The notes under the pieces: generated by a model
The model's database searches: none
Seen by the model: the letters and a program-made list of their open reading frames with translations, nothing else
Told to the model about the DNA's origin: nothing
Translations under genes and position numbers: made by a program
Origin: Zychaea mexicana
Lineage: Eukaryota > Mucoromycota > Mucoromycetes > Mucorales > Lichtheimiaceae
DNA length: 28,462 nt
Reading direction: 5' to 3'
NCBI RefSeq assembly: GCF_025766255.1
Contig: NW_026516904.1
Location: 1-28,462 of the forward strand
In this document: positions 20,154-28,462 of the stretch, piece by piece
How the letters are laid out: every line of letters begins with the position of its first letter
Numbering within the stretch: position 1 is the stretch's first letter

Positions 20154-21067
20154 TAACTGTTTTTAACATTTCAAACAAATTATGATTATATCTTTTTCTA
20201 AAAGCATAATCTAAAAAATACAATGTATATAGCTCAGAATCTTTTTTTATATTAGGCATATGTTTTCTTAAATGCATCCAAAAACCTTCTATACTATTAG
20301 TATGTATTGTTGAATCATTTGGACCCACAAAATATTTTGAATGATCAACTGCTTTATGAATATATCCCATATTATTTAAGCTTGTATAAGATCGTAAACC
20401 ATCAGTGATTATAGTTGTTCCTTGATAAACTTGATCCTTGATTATTGGTAATAATGTTGACATTTTTCGATTTTGATAGGCACCAAAAAGAACAGATTTG
20501 AATTTCTTTGATAACCGCCTAATATCCACATATGTTTTCTGTATCGTTTATGCTTTGCAGTAGTAATTTTTGTTTTGCCAAAACAGCATTCGTTGATTTC
20601 AACAATTTCATCTTATCTACCAATTACATTTTTCCATAACTCTTGATTGTTAAGGATCCATGTTTTTATCGCAAAGCGTATTTTTGAATATAATCGTGTA
20701 ACTGTTTCATCATCGATTCCCATTTGTAGAGACACTTTTATAGGAGAAGGATCTATATAAAAAACAAATTAATATTCTATATGTTATATTATAAAAGATA
20801 CATACCAATCATCCATTGACGTAATAGTTCTACTGTTTGTATTGGTTGTAGATTTGTTTTTTCAAATAATGTTTCGGCAAATACACCTTTTCTAATATTA
20901 TCTGGATAACAATAAAATCGATATCTTTGATAATATTTTCCAATAGATAATGGTTTTTCGTATTTTTTACAAATAAAAGGTTTTATAAGTCCTTGCTTTT
21001 GTAAATAGATTATAGCTTGTTCATCGTCGTAAAGTGTTCGAAATAGTGTTTCATTTGATTTAAACAT
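20110..21067 (-). pseudogene. IS1595/ISXO2-like (Merlin-type) DDE transposase, copy 2, broken
   Basis: Start ATG at 21067. Exon 1 is intact here (MFKSNETLFRTLYDDEQ...LLRQWMIG), followed by an intron from GTATGT near 20806 to ATATAG near 20755 and then the PSPIKVSLQMG segment. Lesions: TAA at 20613-20615, shared with copy 1; the first catalytic Asp changed to Asn (20592-20594, EIVEINE); and a single-base deletion near 20476 that shifts the frame before MSTLLPIIKDQ. The second Asp (TDGLRSY) and the SIEGFW block are present. So the two copies carry different lesions on top of one shared stop. Confidence 0.82.
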
Positions 21068-21199
21068 TTTGATAAAGAAAAAGAAAAAAAGTGTTTTATG
21101 AAAAATCAAAAAAAAAAATTTTATATAAGTTTATATATTTTGTGTAACTTACCAAAGAACGCTTGTAACCCTAATTTGTCTGTCTGTTAGAATCAATAG

Positions 21200-21207
21200 A
21201 TAATAAG
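21200..21207 (+). repeat. 8-bp direct repeat, left side of Crypton insertion
   Basis: ATAATAAG, repeated at 24205-24212. The uninterrupted A-B junction at 12414-12421 has a single copy, so this is a duplicated target or a recombination core site. Confidence 0.8.
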
Positions 21208-21470
21208 GAGTTATCTTCGGGGATTGGCTTGGGTCACAAAACTGAGTCACCAGCCAAATTGTGACCTTACACACAATAATCGCATTGTAGAAAAAATTTG
21301 AGTACCCGCTAGGTCACCGCTATGAATCATTTATGACACATCTTGCATATGCCTTTGACATGACACACATCCTTAGACTCAACGAGCGTAGCAGTAACAA
21401 TGCAATAACACGTACATTGACTCATTCTCAATTAGATGAGCATCAGTGTTTTCTTTGCTATCACAAATGA

Positions 21471-21478
21471 TATAAATA
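21471..21478 (+). promoter_or_regulatory. putative TATA box of the Crypton gene
   Basis: TATAAATA about 110 bases before the chosen ATG at 21580, with no intervening long ORF that has support. Plausible placement only. Confidence 0.35.
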
Positions 21479-21579
21479 AAAGACCGTTTACTATTCTCAA
21501 AAATGTTGCCTTTATTTATTTGCAATACGTTTCCAACTTTTCAAGCTCTATACTTTTTTCTAACACATCTTTGTCAATT

Positions 21580-23805
21580 ATGTCTCTCAACACCACTGCC
21601 AGCTCCTCTACGTATCAGGCTTCGCAAATGGCTATGTGTGAATCTATGAATGAAACGCACCGTGAAGCACTCGAAGCACGCCCAGCCAACACGAAGAAAA
21701 CCTATGTCAACAAGCAAACGGAATACCGTCAATGGTGCGATAGAATGATGCCACATTTGCCTACAGAAACTCGTTATATTGTTTATGGCGACAAGCTCCA
21801 TTTGTTTCTCAAAGAAGAGGTATGTACAATAATTATGAAATGTGCGACTTCAAACTCATAGTTTTGCTGTACTGCTTCTTAGCTTATACAATCTCAATTA
21901 ACAGGTCATGAACCGTGATGCTCGTCGCAAGGGCAAAGGATCGACCCAGCTCAAGAAAATCAAAGCTTCCACTTTCATGAGCTACGTTGCCGCCATCGTC
22001 GATTTATATCAGCAACAAGTTCGTTCGTTTGCCAATAGTCATCCTCATCCACATAGCGCTGTCAAGGAACTTATCGACCTCGTTCAAATCCGCGAAGAAA
22101 GCCAACGACGTGAGAATTATGACGAACGTGCACTTGGAACATTGATCGATGGATATACGATCACCGATCAGATTGCCGACGTTGTCGATTACTACATGGC
22201 CAAGAACGAGGGTCTCACTTGCGCAATGCTCTCGCATTTTTGCTTTCTCACTATTGTTTGTTGCGAAGCGAGTCGGCACGGAAGGCTACCTTACCCGATA
22301 TGCACAGTGTCGAATTGGAGCGTGAAGGCCCGTCCGAATGCCATTCCCTCATGATGATTATCAAGCAAGGAAAGACAAACAAGCACGGTCGTCTGAAACT
22401 TGTCGCCTGCATCCGGAACACTCGCGTCGAGATATGCCCCTTCATGGCTCTTTCTTTTTATTTTTCCTGGCGTTGGCATGTCGAAAACGAACCATTCCCC
22501 GTCTTCATTCATAACCAAGATTGGTATGATATCCGCTTGCTCAAGAGCACCTCTCCTTCCGCCACCAACACCATCGAAATCTCATATCAGCAGCAACTTC
22601 GAGCAATCGACGAGGCGTTTGCCAAATGTAACATTGTCTCCTCCAAGAAGACACATGCCGCCCGTGAATCCTCATGCAAGATAGCAGATTTGGATGGTGC
22701 CGACGAGGCGCAGATAAGAAGATTAGGCAGATGGAACAACACTACGATGAATGGTGCTTACTTGACAAGTCTTCCTCGTGAAGTCATGCGTGTCTTGGCC
22801 GGCTTTCCTGCTCAACAGGGTCACTTCTTTCTGCCTCGTGCTGCCGTTGACCCTCCTCAAGAATTATGCAAAAAGATTTTTCCTCGTGTCGAATACTGGC
22901 TGGAAACAATTCGACCTGATCAAGTGGCTGCCGCCGGTTTCTGCGTCTCTTAGGTGTTCTGCGCGTTACGTTTCTTCAAGACGCTGTGCTTATGCAAGAA
23001 AAGTATCCACATCATCCAATTTTTCTCAATCATATATTCAGAGAGCCGCTATACATCCAGTTCAAAGAGTAAGTATTGATTTTAAAAAATGCACAAGATG
23101 ATCATCAATATGGTACTAATTGTTGTAACTATTTTGACTATTAGAGATCTTCAACGATCCATCCGAGAAGATGCCACCCCTCAAGATCTGCTCTTGCAAC
23201 GTGCCGTACCTCACCTTGAGCAACGCATGAGCACGATGAACAATGAAATGGTTTCGCGGTTAGATGCAATGCAAATGCAGATGGAAAATATGACGAAGAA
23301 CCTTTCTGACCTCGTATCCGGCCGTGCGACGGTAAACCTAAGCATCAATTGGCCATCATCATCATCATCAGCAGCAGCAGCAGCACCAATGCCAACACAG
23401 CAGCACTATCCAGAGCAGCAGCCAACAACAGCAACAGTTACATCCATCCCGAGTTCAGCACCTTCTGAATCATTGGGTCTTGATGCAACGAGTGAGCCAC
23501 CGTTTTACATGATGAGCCGGGGAATCAAGAATGTCACTGACCTTTGGGCAGAGTGGTCGGTTGGGCTTACTGGAGGCTATGCAGTGAAAACACTGGAACA
23601 ACGTTGGGGTGCAAAATGGAGAAACGGCGATCACAAGTTCTTCAGTCGCAGAATCAAGATCATTAAGGAGGTTGAGCGATTTGCCTCTGCCAAAGGGATT
23701 TCGGAAACGACAGGAGCAGCAATGGGCGAAGAAAGGCGCAATGCTCTTGGACTTAGCTTAAACGAGCTTAACAAACAGGCGACAACGATTTTCCAAAATA
23801 TTTAG
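21580..23805 (+). pseudogene. Crypton tyrosine recombinase with GCR1_C domain, two frameshifts
   Basis: Exon 1 is 21580-21819 (MSLNTTASSSTYQ...), the intron is 21820-21904 (GTATGT...ACAG, phase 0), exon 2 is 21905-23068, the second intron is 23069-23144 (GTAAGT...TTAG), and exon 3 is 23145-23805. The N-terminal part (NTKKTYVNKQTEYRQWC) resembles a SAM-like phage integrase DNA-binding domain. The catalytic part shows LLRSE (first Arg), THAARES (H-x-x-R), GRWNN (Trp) and GAYLTSLP (Tyr), the R-H-R-W-Y set of tyrosine recombinases. A segment VLRVTFLQDAVLM follows, then a coiled-coil/Gln-rich linker, then GCR1_C (RGIKNVTDLWAEWSVGL...WRNGD). Frameshifts near 22210 (GGG run) and 22937 (TTT run) break exon 2. 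Both are in homopolymers, so assembly error cannot be excluded. It would integrate and excise DNA through a covalent tyrosine intermediate. Confidence 0.85.
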
Positions 23806-24204
23806 GTGTTTATGATAGCTCTTTTCTCCCTTTGCTACTTGTTCAGCAGACCCACTTAAACTAATTACTTGAAATAAATGAAACATATTTTGTTTGAAGA
23901 AGATAAGAAGCGTCGCTTATTGTAAAATATCTTTCCGTCATATGTTTTAGATTTACTGTTGTAATGGCGAAATCGCAAGTATAATATAGATGAATTTGAA
24001 AATGGAACACATGACAATGACAATGACAGGTAGTAGCATAGCAACGGTGTCAGAAACAAAAGGACAGAGAGTAATATTATTATTTTGTGACCCGCATGAC
24101 AATAACTCCAGTTATTTTTCATATAGATGGCAGAAAACAAGTGTTATTTCTTGCGGGTCCCTTTGCGGGTGACCTGCTGTGACATGTCGGGACATTGAGG
24201 TTGT
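23806..24204. other. 3' flank of the Crypton, no gene seen
   Basis: Non-coding. It contains the inverted partner of GGGTCACAAAA (24083-24093) and several TGACA/GGGT-like short motifs near the right boundary (GCGGGTCCCTTTGCGGGTGACC around 24153-24174) that could be recombinase binding sites. Confidence 0.4.
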
Positions 24205-24212
24205 ATAATAAG
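24205..24212 (+). repeat. 8-bp direct repeat, right side of Crypton insertion
   Basis: ATAATAAG, identical to 21200-21207 and to the single copy at 12414-12421. Confidence 0.8.
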
Positions 24213-24651
24213 CTGTAGTATATTAATCCCATTCATGTTTTTCCTACCAGTTATATACATACGATCATACCTTTAAGCTGCTGTATCAAAATTATCTGAG
24301 AGTAAAACAACTACACATTGTATATGATGACATACAATAAGCAGGTATTTCTATCGATTTATGGGGGCGGAAAAATGGCCTCTGGGCAAAAGGGGGTAGT
24401 CAGCTAAATTGAAAGCTAGCAATGTTAGTGACTAACTCTGGTTTTGAAACTGCTAATTTTAGCAAATAAATGGATTTAGCGGGCAATTTTTAGCAGGGAA
24501 TTCTGTGCGCCAGTATTGGCAATACCTCTTGAGAACTCATGTTATGTAAAAAAACAGCTTGCAGGTGAAACAAATTGCTACAGAACAAAAAAGTAAGCTA
24601 GGCAATAGATACCAACGCCAGAAACAATGATTGTAATGATATGATGGGATA
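24213..24651. other. conserved non-coding start of module B
   Basis: Nearly identical to 12422-12849. It has repeated TTTTAGCA/TTAGCA motifs (24418-24500) and lies downstream of the minus-strand B gene. No ORF is conserved between the two copies. Confidence 0.5.
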
Positions 24652-26451
24652 TTAAATTGGTACTGCTTCTGATTCGGTACTAGATATCTTTCTTTTTTTT
24701 CCAGATTTTGTTGTTATTGGGATGAATGATGGCGGTAGAAGAATAGGTCGCTGAGAACCATATTCGTTTTCATCTTCAGTCTCGCTCAATAAATCATACA
24801 CGTCAGTCATTGTTTTTTTTGTATGGTAAATGACTCGGATGATGGACTTGATCTTCTTCAGAAAATCGGATGCAGTCGATGGATAATGATGAAACCGAGC
24901 TGGACGATTGATCCTTGAGACACAACCACGAGGACAATCCATAACGATAGGAAGCATATTTAAACCTAGCAGTCAGTCGAATTAGTGGACTGGATGGACG
25001 AAGAATAATTGTAGTGTATTGCAAATTAGTAAATTAACTCACCAGAAATGATGATACCACATGTCTTTATATTTATGAGTTGCGACAGACACTCCTGAAC
25101 CAGATCATACAGCATATCTTTCAAGTTCTTTGGCAGCTTCATGCCTGCTTGATATAGTGTTTTTGTGCTGTTGACATCGAATATTTTCCTGCTTCCACAG
25201 TGCCGAATTCCAAATATTCTGTGGTGAAAAGAATGTCGGTTTTTGTACCGATTTTTCTTCTAGATAAGGCAGCAAGGGAGTGATCGAGATTAACTCGGGC
25301 TGAAGAGGCTTTAGAGACATATTCTCCGCTAATTAGAATATAAACAGACAAGTTAATTTATCATGATAATCCATACGCAATGTTTACCACCAGATACATA
25401 CGAAATAACATCAAGGTCTCCATTGTCGAAACAACAGTCAATTATTGACCATGCTCTCTTCATATAATCAGCTTCGGTCTTAAATTTTTTGTGCAGGCCA
25501 TGCATCAAGTTCTCCAACACATTCCTCACTGATGAATGAACCCAGTAAAGGTCTGCATCACGAATTGGGTGGAGGCTATGTTTCGTATGTTCGTTCCAGA
25601 GTTCATCCAATGTTTCTATTGTTGCAATAAAAAATGTTATACATATCTTAAAGCAAAAAATAAACAAGAAACAAGAAACCTACCAAGCCGTTGTAGCAAT
25701 CCAAATATGTTTGCATGCTTTTAGGTAATTCTGAGAGTGTTACTTTTTTTTCATCCTCTATTTCTTTCAATTCACTCTTAGTGAAATACTCGAGCCAGAC
25801 TGGATCAGAAGTGTCTAAAATCATTGAATGACTAGGGCTAGAAAAGAACAAAAAATTAAGTACGAGAGAAGAAGAGGAAGGGTAAAACAATCAAGAACAA
25901 ATACTTACTGTTCGTTGGACAGTTTCATGGCAAGCTCCTTAACTTTATCTTCCACCACCGTCCCAGTACTAAGTGTCCAAAAGGTGTTGCGATTGAGACT
26001 TGGTACATCGCGTCAAACTTCTTATAGTCGCCTTCTTTTAGTTTCGGGGTAGTATTATTGGTGGTGGTGGTATTTTTTGTCGATGATGCTTCTGAAGGGG
26101 TTGCCGATTGGTTTTTGGATAAATGTTCGAAAAATGCTGTGGTCAGCACACCCCAGTCAACCTGGGATTTAGCCTAACAATTTGCCAGATATATAAAAAA
26201 TGAATAACGGTGAACTTTTGAAATATGTATTAAACTGCTCTTTTTTGTGTCATATATATTTAAGTACCCACCACAGTCAAGTTATGTTTGCGGACAATCT
26301 TTGCAAAACGCGCAGACCACAAGTCTTTATAATTTTCACTGAGATCCATTATTGACGCGATGAACCGACGTTTGCTCTTGATGAACTCGTCCAACTTCAA
26401 AGGGTGATTTGCTTGGTCAAGAATATATTGCTCTATAGCTTTTTGTAACAT
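24652..26451 (-). pseudogene. module B multi-exon gene, copy 3; unknown protein with GxKxD...FGxVEAGK signature
   Basis: Six exons on the minus strand from ATG at 26451 to TAA at 24652-24654, about 480 aa in the consensus. Exon 1 (MLQKAIEQY, LKLDEFIKSKRR, RKHNLTVV); exon 2, Ser/Thr/Asn-rich, ending KLSNEQ before GTAAGT; exon 3 (DTSDPVWLEYFTKSELKEIE); exon 4 (DADLYWVHSSVRNVLENL, WSIIDCCFDNGDLDVISYV); exon 5 (VNLDHSLAALSRRKIGTKTDILF, FGTVEAGK, and in the other copies STKTLYEAGMKLPKNLKDMLYDL); exon 6 (RINRPARF, DVYDLLSETEDENEYGS, a basic KSGKKRK near the end). The G-x-K-x-D...F-G-x-V-E-A-G-K pattern matches a large uncharacterised family that I recall from mucoralean genomes and could be a PD-(D/E)xK-like fold; this is unproven. 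Lesions: 1-base losses near 26000, 25613 and 25190. The copy keeps all six exons. Confidence 0.78.
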
Positions 26452-26665
26452 GGATTATAACATTTTAGTGGCCATTGCCGTGTTCTTATTCAGATCATCG
26501 TTATTGTTACTCTTTACCTTCGTCAATAGTATCTATGGCAACAAAAGACCTAATGTTTTAAACCAACTTTACACCTGCTCCCAGTTTCCCAGTAACAATT
26601 TGGGCAAGAAGCGGCAAATGGTAATTTTAAAAGAGCGATGATATTTAAATTTTATATATATAAAA
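26452..26665. other. 5' flank of B3
   Basis: Matches 19065-19269 up to 26654, then runs through AT-rich TATATATATAAAA to the TGGGT terminus at 26666. It is presumably the promoter region of the minus-strand gene. Confidence 0.5.
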
Positions 26666-26797
26666 TGGGTGCGCAAATTTTTATGTACTTCCATTTTCAG
26701 CGATTGCAGGAAAAGCAGTCGCTCTGGTAGGAAAACCGGTCTCTTTTTTCTGAGTGCGTTCCTTGACTACTTACACTCACTAGTCTTACAAACTCAC
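26666..26797 (+). mobile_element. left-end fragment of a MULE-like element
   Basis: Starts TGGGT, four variable bases, then AAATTTTTATGTACTTC. This matches the reverse complement of 10502-10528 in 21 of the 22 non-variable positions. It is preceded by TATAAAA, the same seven bases that follow the terminus at 10528. Beyond 26692 it does not resemble the MULE start at 3970. It includes a small hairpin (GCGATTGC/GCAGTCGC, 26700-26722) and is cut off by the LTR at 26798. Confidence 0.55.
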
Positions 26798-27121
26798 TGA
26801 TGTCGTATTCTAAGCACTGCTATAACGATCCTCTCATATACATTGTTACACCAATTTCATGGATCAAGACTCACACGCATAATATTCTCCATATTGCCCG
26901 ACATCGTAAAATAACCACTTATTCTCCTTAACAAAGTTAACCCATGGGAAAACGTCTAGTAATCACCATCACGTAATCCTTTCAAACAGTATAAATAGTG
27001 GTATCAAAAGTCATTAGTAATATCCTGAGATGGAAAAATTGACCCTGAATAAAGACCCTACCAAGATTCTCAAGTGCTTCTACAGTCTCCTAATATCTCA
27101 CCTAACACTTTTCATACCACA
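26798..27121 (+). repeat. 5' LTR (324 bp)
   Basis: TG...CA boundaries, TATA box at 26990-26997 and AATAAA at 27048-27053. Differences from the 3' LTR of the left copy: AAAATTAACC/AAAGTTAACC and TAACATCC/TAATATCC. Confidence 0.95.
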
Positions 27122-27146
27122 TTTTTTTTCACTTGAATTATCTACC

Positions 27147-28462
27147 ATGAACAACAGCAACCAACAAACCTCCACCCCCTCTTCTCCCCGTGCCGACGAT
27201 GAACCCCAAATCAACCAAGAACAAACATCCTCGCCGGCCCAAGCCAACTCGGAAATGGAAGGCGTCGAGTACCAAGAGCTCGATCTTCAAGGTTCGCTGG
27301 AGTCCGAGCACGCCGACCCCCAAGTGGTCTTCGAGAAGTCCATCAACTTCTACAAGAAACGCATTGGCGAACTCAGCATCAGCCTCGCACACGCCCTCAC
27401 CAAGAACGATGCCTATGAAGAGCGCAAGACCCTGACTTCTCGGATCAAAAAAGCTCAAGCAAACCTCCACCGCTTCCAAGACCTCCTGAAGGACCTGACT
27501 GCGGATAACCAACCTGGCAAGGAAACAGAACAGGCACCAATGCAGAAGAAACCCGCGTGCCGAATGACATACAAGGACTTACCCGTATTCCAGCTCTCCG
27601 GTGCGCATATTTGGCACCACAACAAGGAAGTATTTAGCTCACCAAGCCATTTCGCTCGTACCTTCGAGCTCGCATTGTCCGCCATGGAAGGTGATCTGGA
27701 CCGCGACTGGGAAAAGTGGCTCCCCCTCGCCATTCACCACGACCATGACGCCTAGGTTGAAAGAGAGCTCAAGGGCAAGGGACTGTCATGGAAAAAGGCC
27801 AAGAAAACATTCCTTCATCACTTCGAGTCATCTGATCGAATCATTGCCAAGGCCACCGAGGTGTTCACGATGACCATGCGCAGCAACGAAAGTACGCTCG
27901 ACTATGGTACGAGGTTCCTCGCCGCTGCCCGCGAGGCAGAAATAACGGATAGCCAACAATTAGCCCTGCGCTTCCTGGCCTCGCTACTGCCGCACATTCG
28001 CGAAAACACGTTGGTCGCCTGGCACGGCCGCAAAGGAAAGAAGTTGCCGAAGTCCGTCTCTGCCGCCCTAGAGATCGCCCAAGCCGTGTCCATGCACAAG
28101 CGCACTCACCAGCAGTCGTACGCTGCAGAGGATTCCTCCTCGCGCGCACACTCACGTCGCCGCACACACACAAACTCATCAAATACACCCGCAGGCTCGC
28201 AAAGTCACCGTCCTGTTGGTTGTTCATACCATGGGCCCAGCGCTCATCATTCGTCCGCCGAGTGCAAAAAATTGGGCAAAATGACTGCCACCAACAATTG
28301 TAAATGGTGCAAGAAGCCATGGTCAGTTGGACACAAATGCCCAGAATTCTACGAACACAAGGCGAAAGAAAGCAGCAGCAATAACAACAGCAACACCGGC
28401 GCCTCCTCAGGTCCAAGAATTCGCGCAGTCACGCGCACAGAACAATCAAACAACGGCGGAAA
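27147..28462 (+). pseudogene. gag: Ty3/gypsy Gag, one in-frame stop, 3' end outside window
   Basis: ATG at 27147, 25 bases after the LTR; the frame is also open upstream into the LTR (from 27030), but the ATG just past the LTR is the usual gag start. Pro/Ser/Gln-rich N-terminus, a helical region (INFYKKRIGELSISLAHAL), then a capsid-like region (HIWHHNKEVFSSPSHFARTFELAL). A TAG at 27753-27755 interrupts the frame inside the capsid, after which the same frame stays open to the window edge. Two Cys/His clusters of nucleocapsid type follow: a CSYHGPSAHHSSAEC cluster (from 28221) and a CKWCKKPWSVGHKC cluster. Gag would form the particle and bind the RNA. The stop lies mid-capsid, so it looks like a mutation and not a gag-pol readthrough site. 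Confidence 0.88.

Larger units (their letters stand above)
21208..24204 (+). mobile_element. Crypton-like tyrosine recombinase element
   Basis: A 2997-bp segment between two ATAATAAG repeats that is absent from the A1-B1 junction. It encodes one spliced tyrosine recombinase gene with a GCR1_C DNA-binding domain, as in fungal Cryptons. No inverted repeat was found at the very ends. An internal 11-bp inverted pair, GGGTCACAAAA, lies at 21231-21241 and 24083-24093. The flanks 21208-21579 (promoter side, TATAAATA near 21471) and 23806-24204 hold no other gene that I can support. Confidence 0.78.
19312..26659. mobile_element. candidate composite transposon A2+B3, interrupted by a Crypton
   Basis: Without the 2997-bp insertion and one 8-bp repeat this spans about 4.34 kb. 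Its ends are inverted: 19312-19330 against the complement of 26639-26659. Both read ATATATAAAA, two to four variable bases, then AATATCA. The A-B order and junction are the same as at 12414, so A and B behave as one unit. On the minus strand the order is B gene, then transposase, with the acidic-protein gene convergent at the far end. The inverted ends are AT-rich and partly self-palindromic, so the element boundaries are a hypothesis. Confidence 0.45.
26798..28462 (+). mobile_element. Ty3/gypsy chromovirus, 5' part of a second copy
   Basis: 5' LTR followed by a gag frame running off the window. The LTR is the same as at 3621-3944 with two differences, so both copies belong to one family and inserted fairly recently. 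The flank before the LTR (CTCAC) differs from the flank after the left copy (ACTGA), so these are not two ends of one insertion. Confidence 0.93.

Noticed and set aside
26450..26641. Plus-strand ORF of 63 codons upstream of the B3 gene
   Set aside because: It is not open in copy 2 (19063-19260), so there is no conserved frame.
10502..26691. A single 16-kb transposon bounded by the TGGGT/ACCCA inverted pair
   Set aside because: The motif array lies outside the interval, on the MULE side of 10528, and the interval is a patchwork of repeated modules; the ends fit neighbouring MULE-type elements better.
27753..27755. Programmed readthrough of the gag TAG
   Set aside because: The stop is inside the capsid-like region, upstream of the zinc knuckles, not at a gag-pol border.
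27138..28416. Long minus-strand ORFs opposite gag
   Set aside because: The plus frame has capsid and zinc-knuckle features; the minus frames are GC-rich shadows without recognisable domains.

Overview
The window looks like nuclear DNA of an early-diverging fungus, most likely Mucoromycota (Mucorales-like). The grounds are the short 50-90 bp GT-AG introns, a chromodomain Ty3 element with the variant RT motif CLDPRHLN, a WRKY-GCM1-type MULE transposase, a GCR1_C-bearing tyrosine recombinase of the Crypton type, and a GxKxD...FGxVEAGK protein family that I associate with mucoralean genomes. I recognise no ordinary housekeeping gene, tRNA or rRNA. Essentially all of it is nested, mostly decayed transposable elements.

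Layout. 1-3944: the 3' part of a Ty3/gypsy chromovirus (protease, RT, RNase H, integrase, chromodomain, polypurine tract, 324-bp 3' LTR) with one in-frame stop in RT. 3945-10528: a MULE-type DNA transposon. Its broken transposase appears to be spliced in phase to a C-terminal ubiquitin-specific-protease-like domain. A complete PIF/Harbinger element (7547-10329) sits in its right subterminal repeat array; that element has an intact two-exon transposase and a broken Myb/SANT partner gene.

10529-26665: a head-to-tail set of two modules. Module A (about 1.9 kb, two copies, about 97% identical by eye) has an AT-rich acidic protein gene convergent with an IS1595/Merlin-like (ISXO2-type) DDE transposase gene. 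Module B (about 2.45 kb, three copies) has a six-exon gene for a protein of about 480 aa of unknown function. Order: A1-B1 (B1 split by a 1369-bp AT-rich insertion and a 320-bp insertion), a 22-bp minisatellite plus AT-rich DNA, B2 (truncated), A2, a 2997-bp Crypton-like insertion, B3. Comparison of the copies gives natural empty and filled sites for several insertions and suggests that A+B is one roughly 4.3-kb mobile unit with AT-rich inverted ends.

26666-28462: a terminal fragment carrying the MULE-like end motif, then the 5' LTR and gag of a second copy of the same Ty3 element (LTRs differ at 2 of 324 positions by eye).

Only the Harbinger transposase, the AT-rich ORF of A1 and the AT-rich ORF in the 1369-bp insertion look uninterrupted. 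Most nonsense lesions could have arisen by C:G to T:A transition, and several differences between A1 and A2 are at CpG, suggesting cytosine methylation and deamination. All identifications were made by reading the sequence; no database search was possible.
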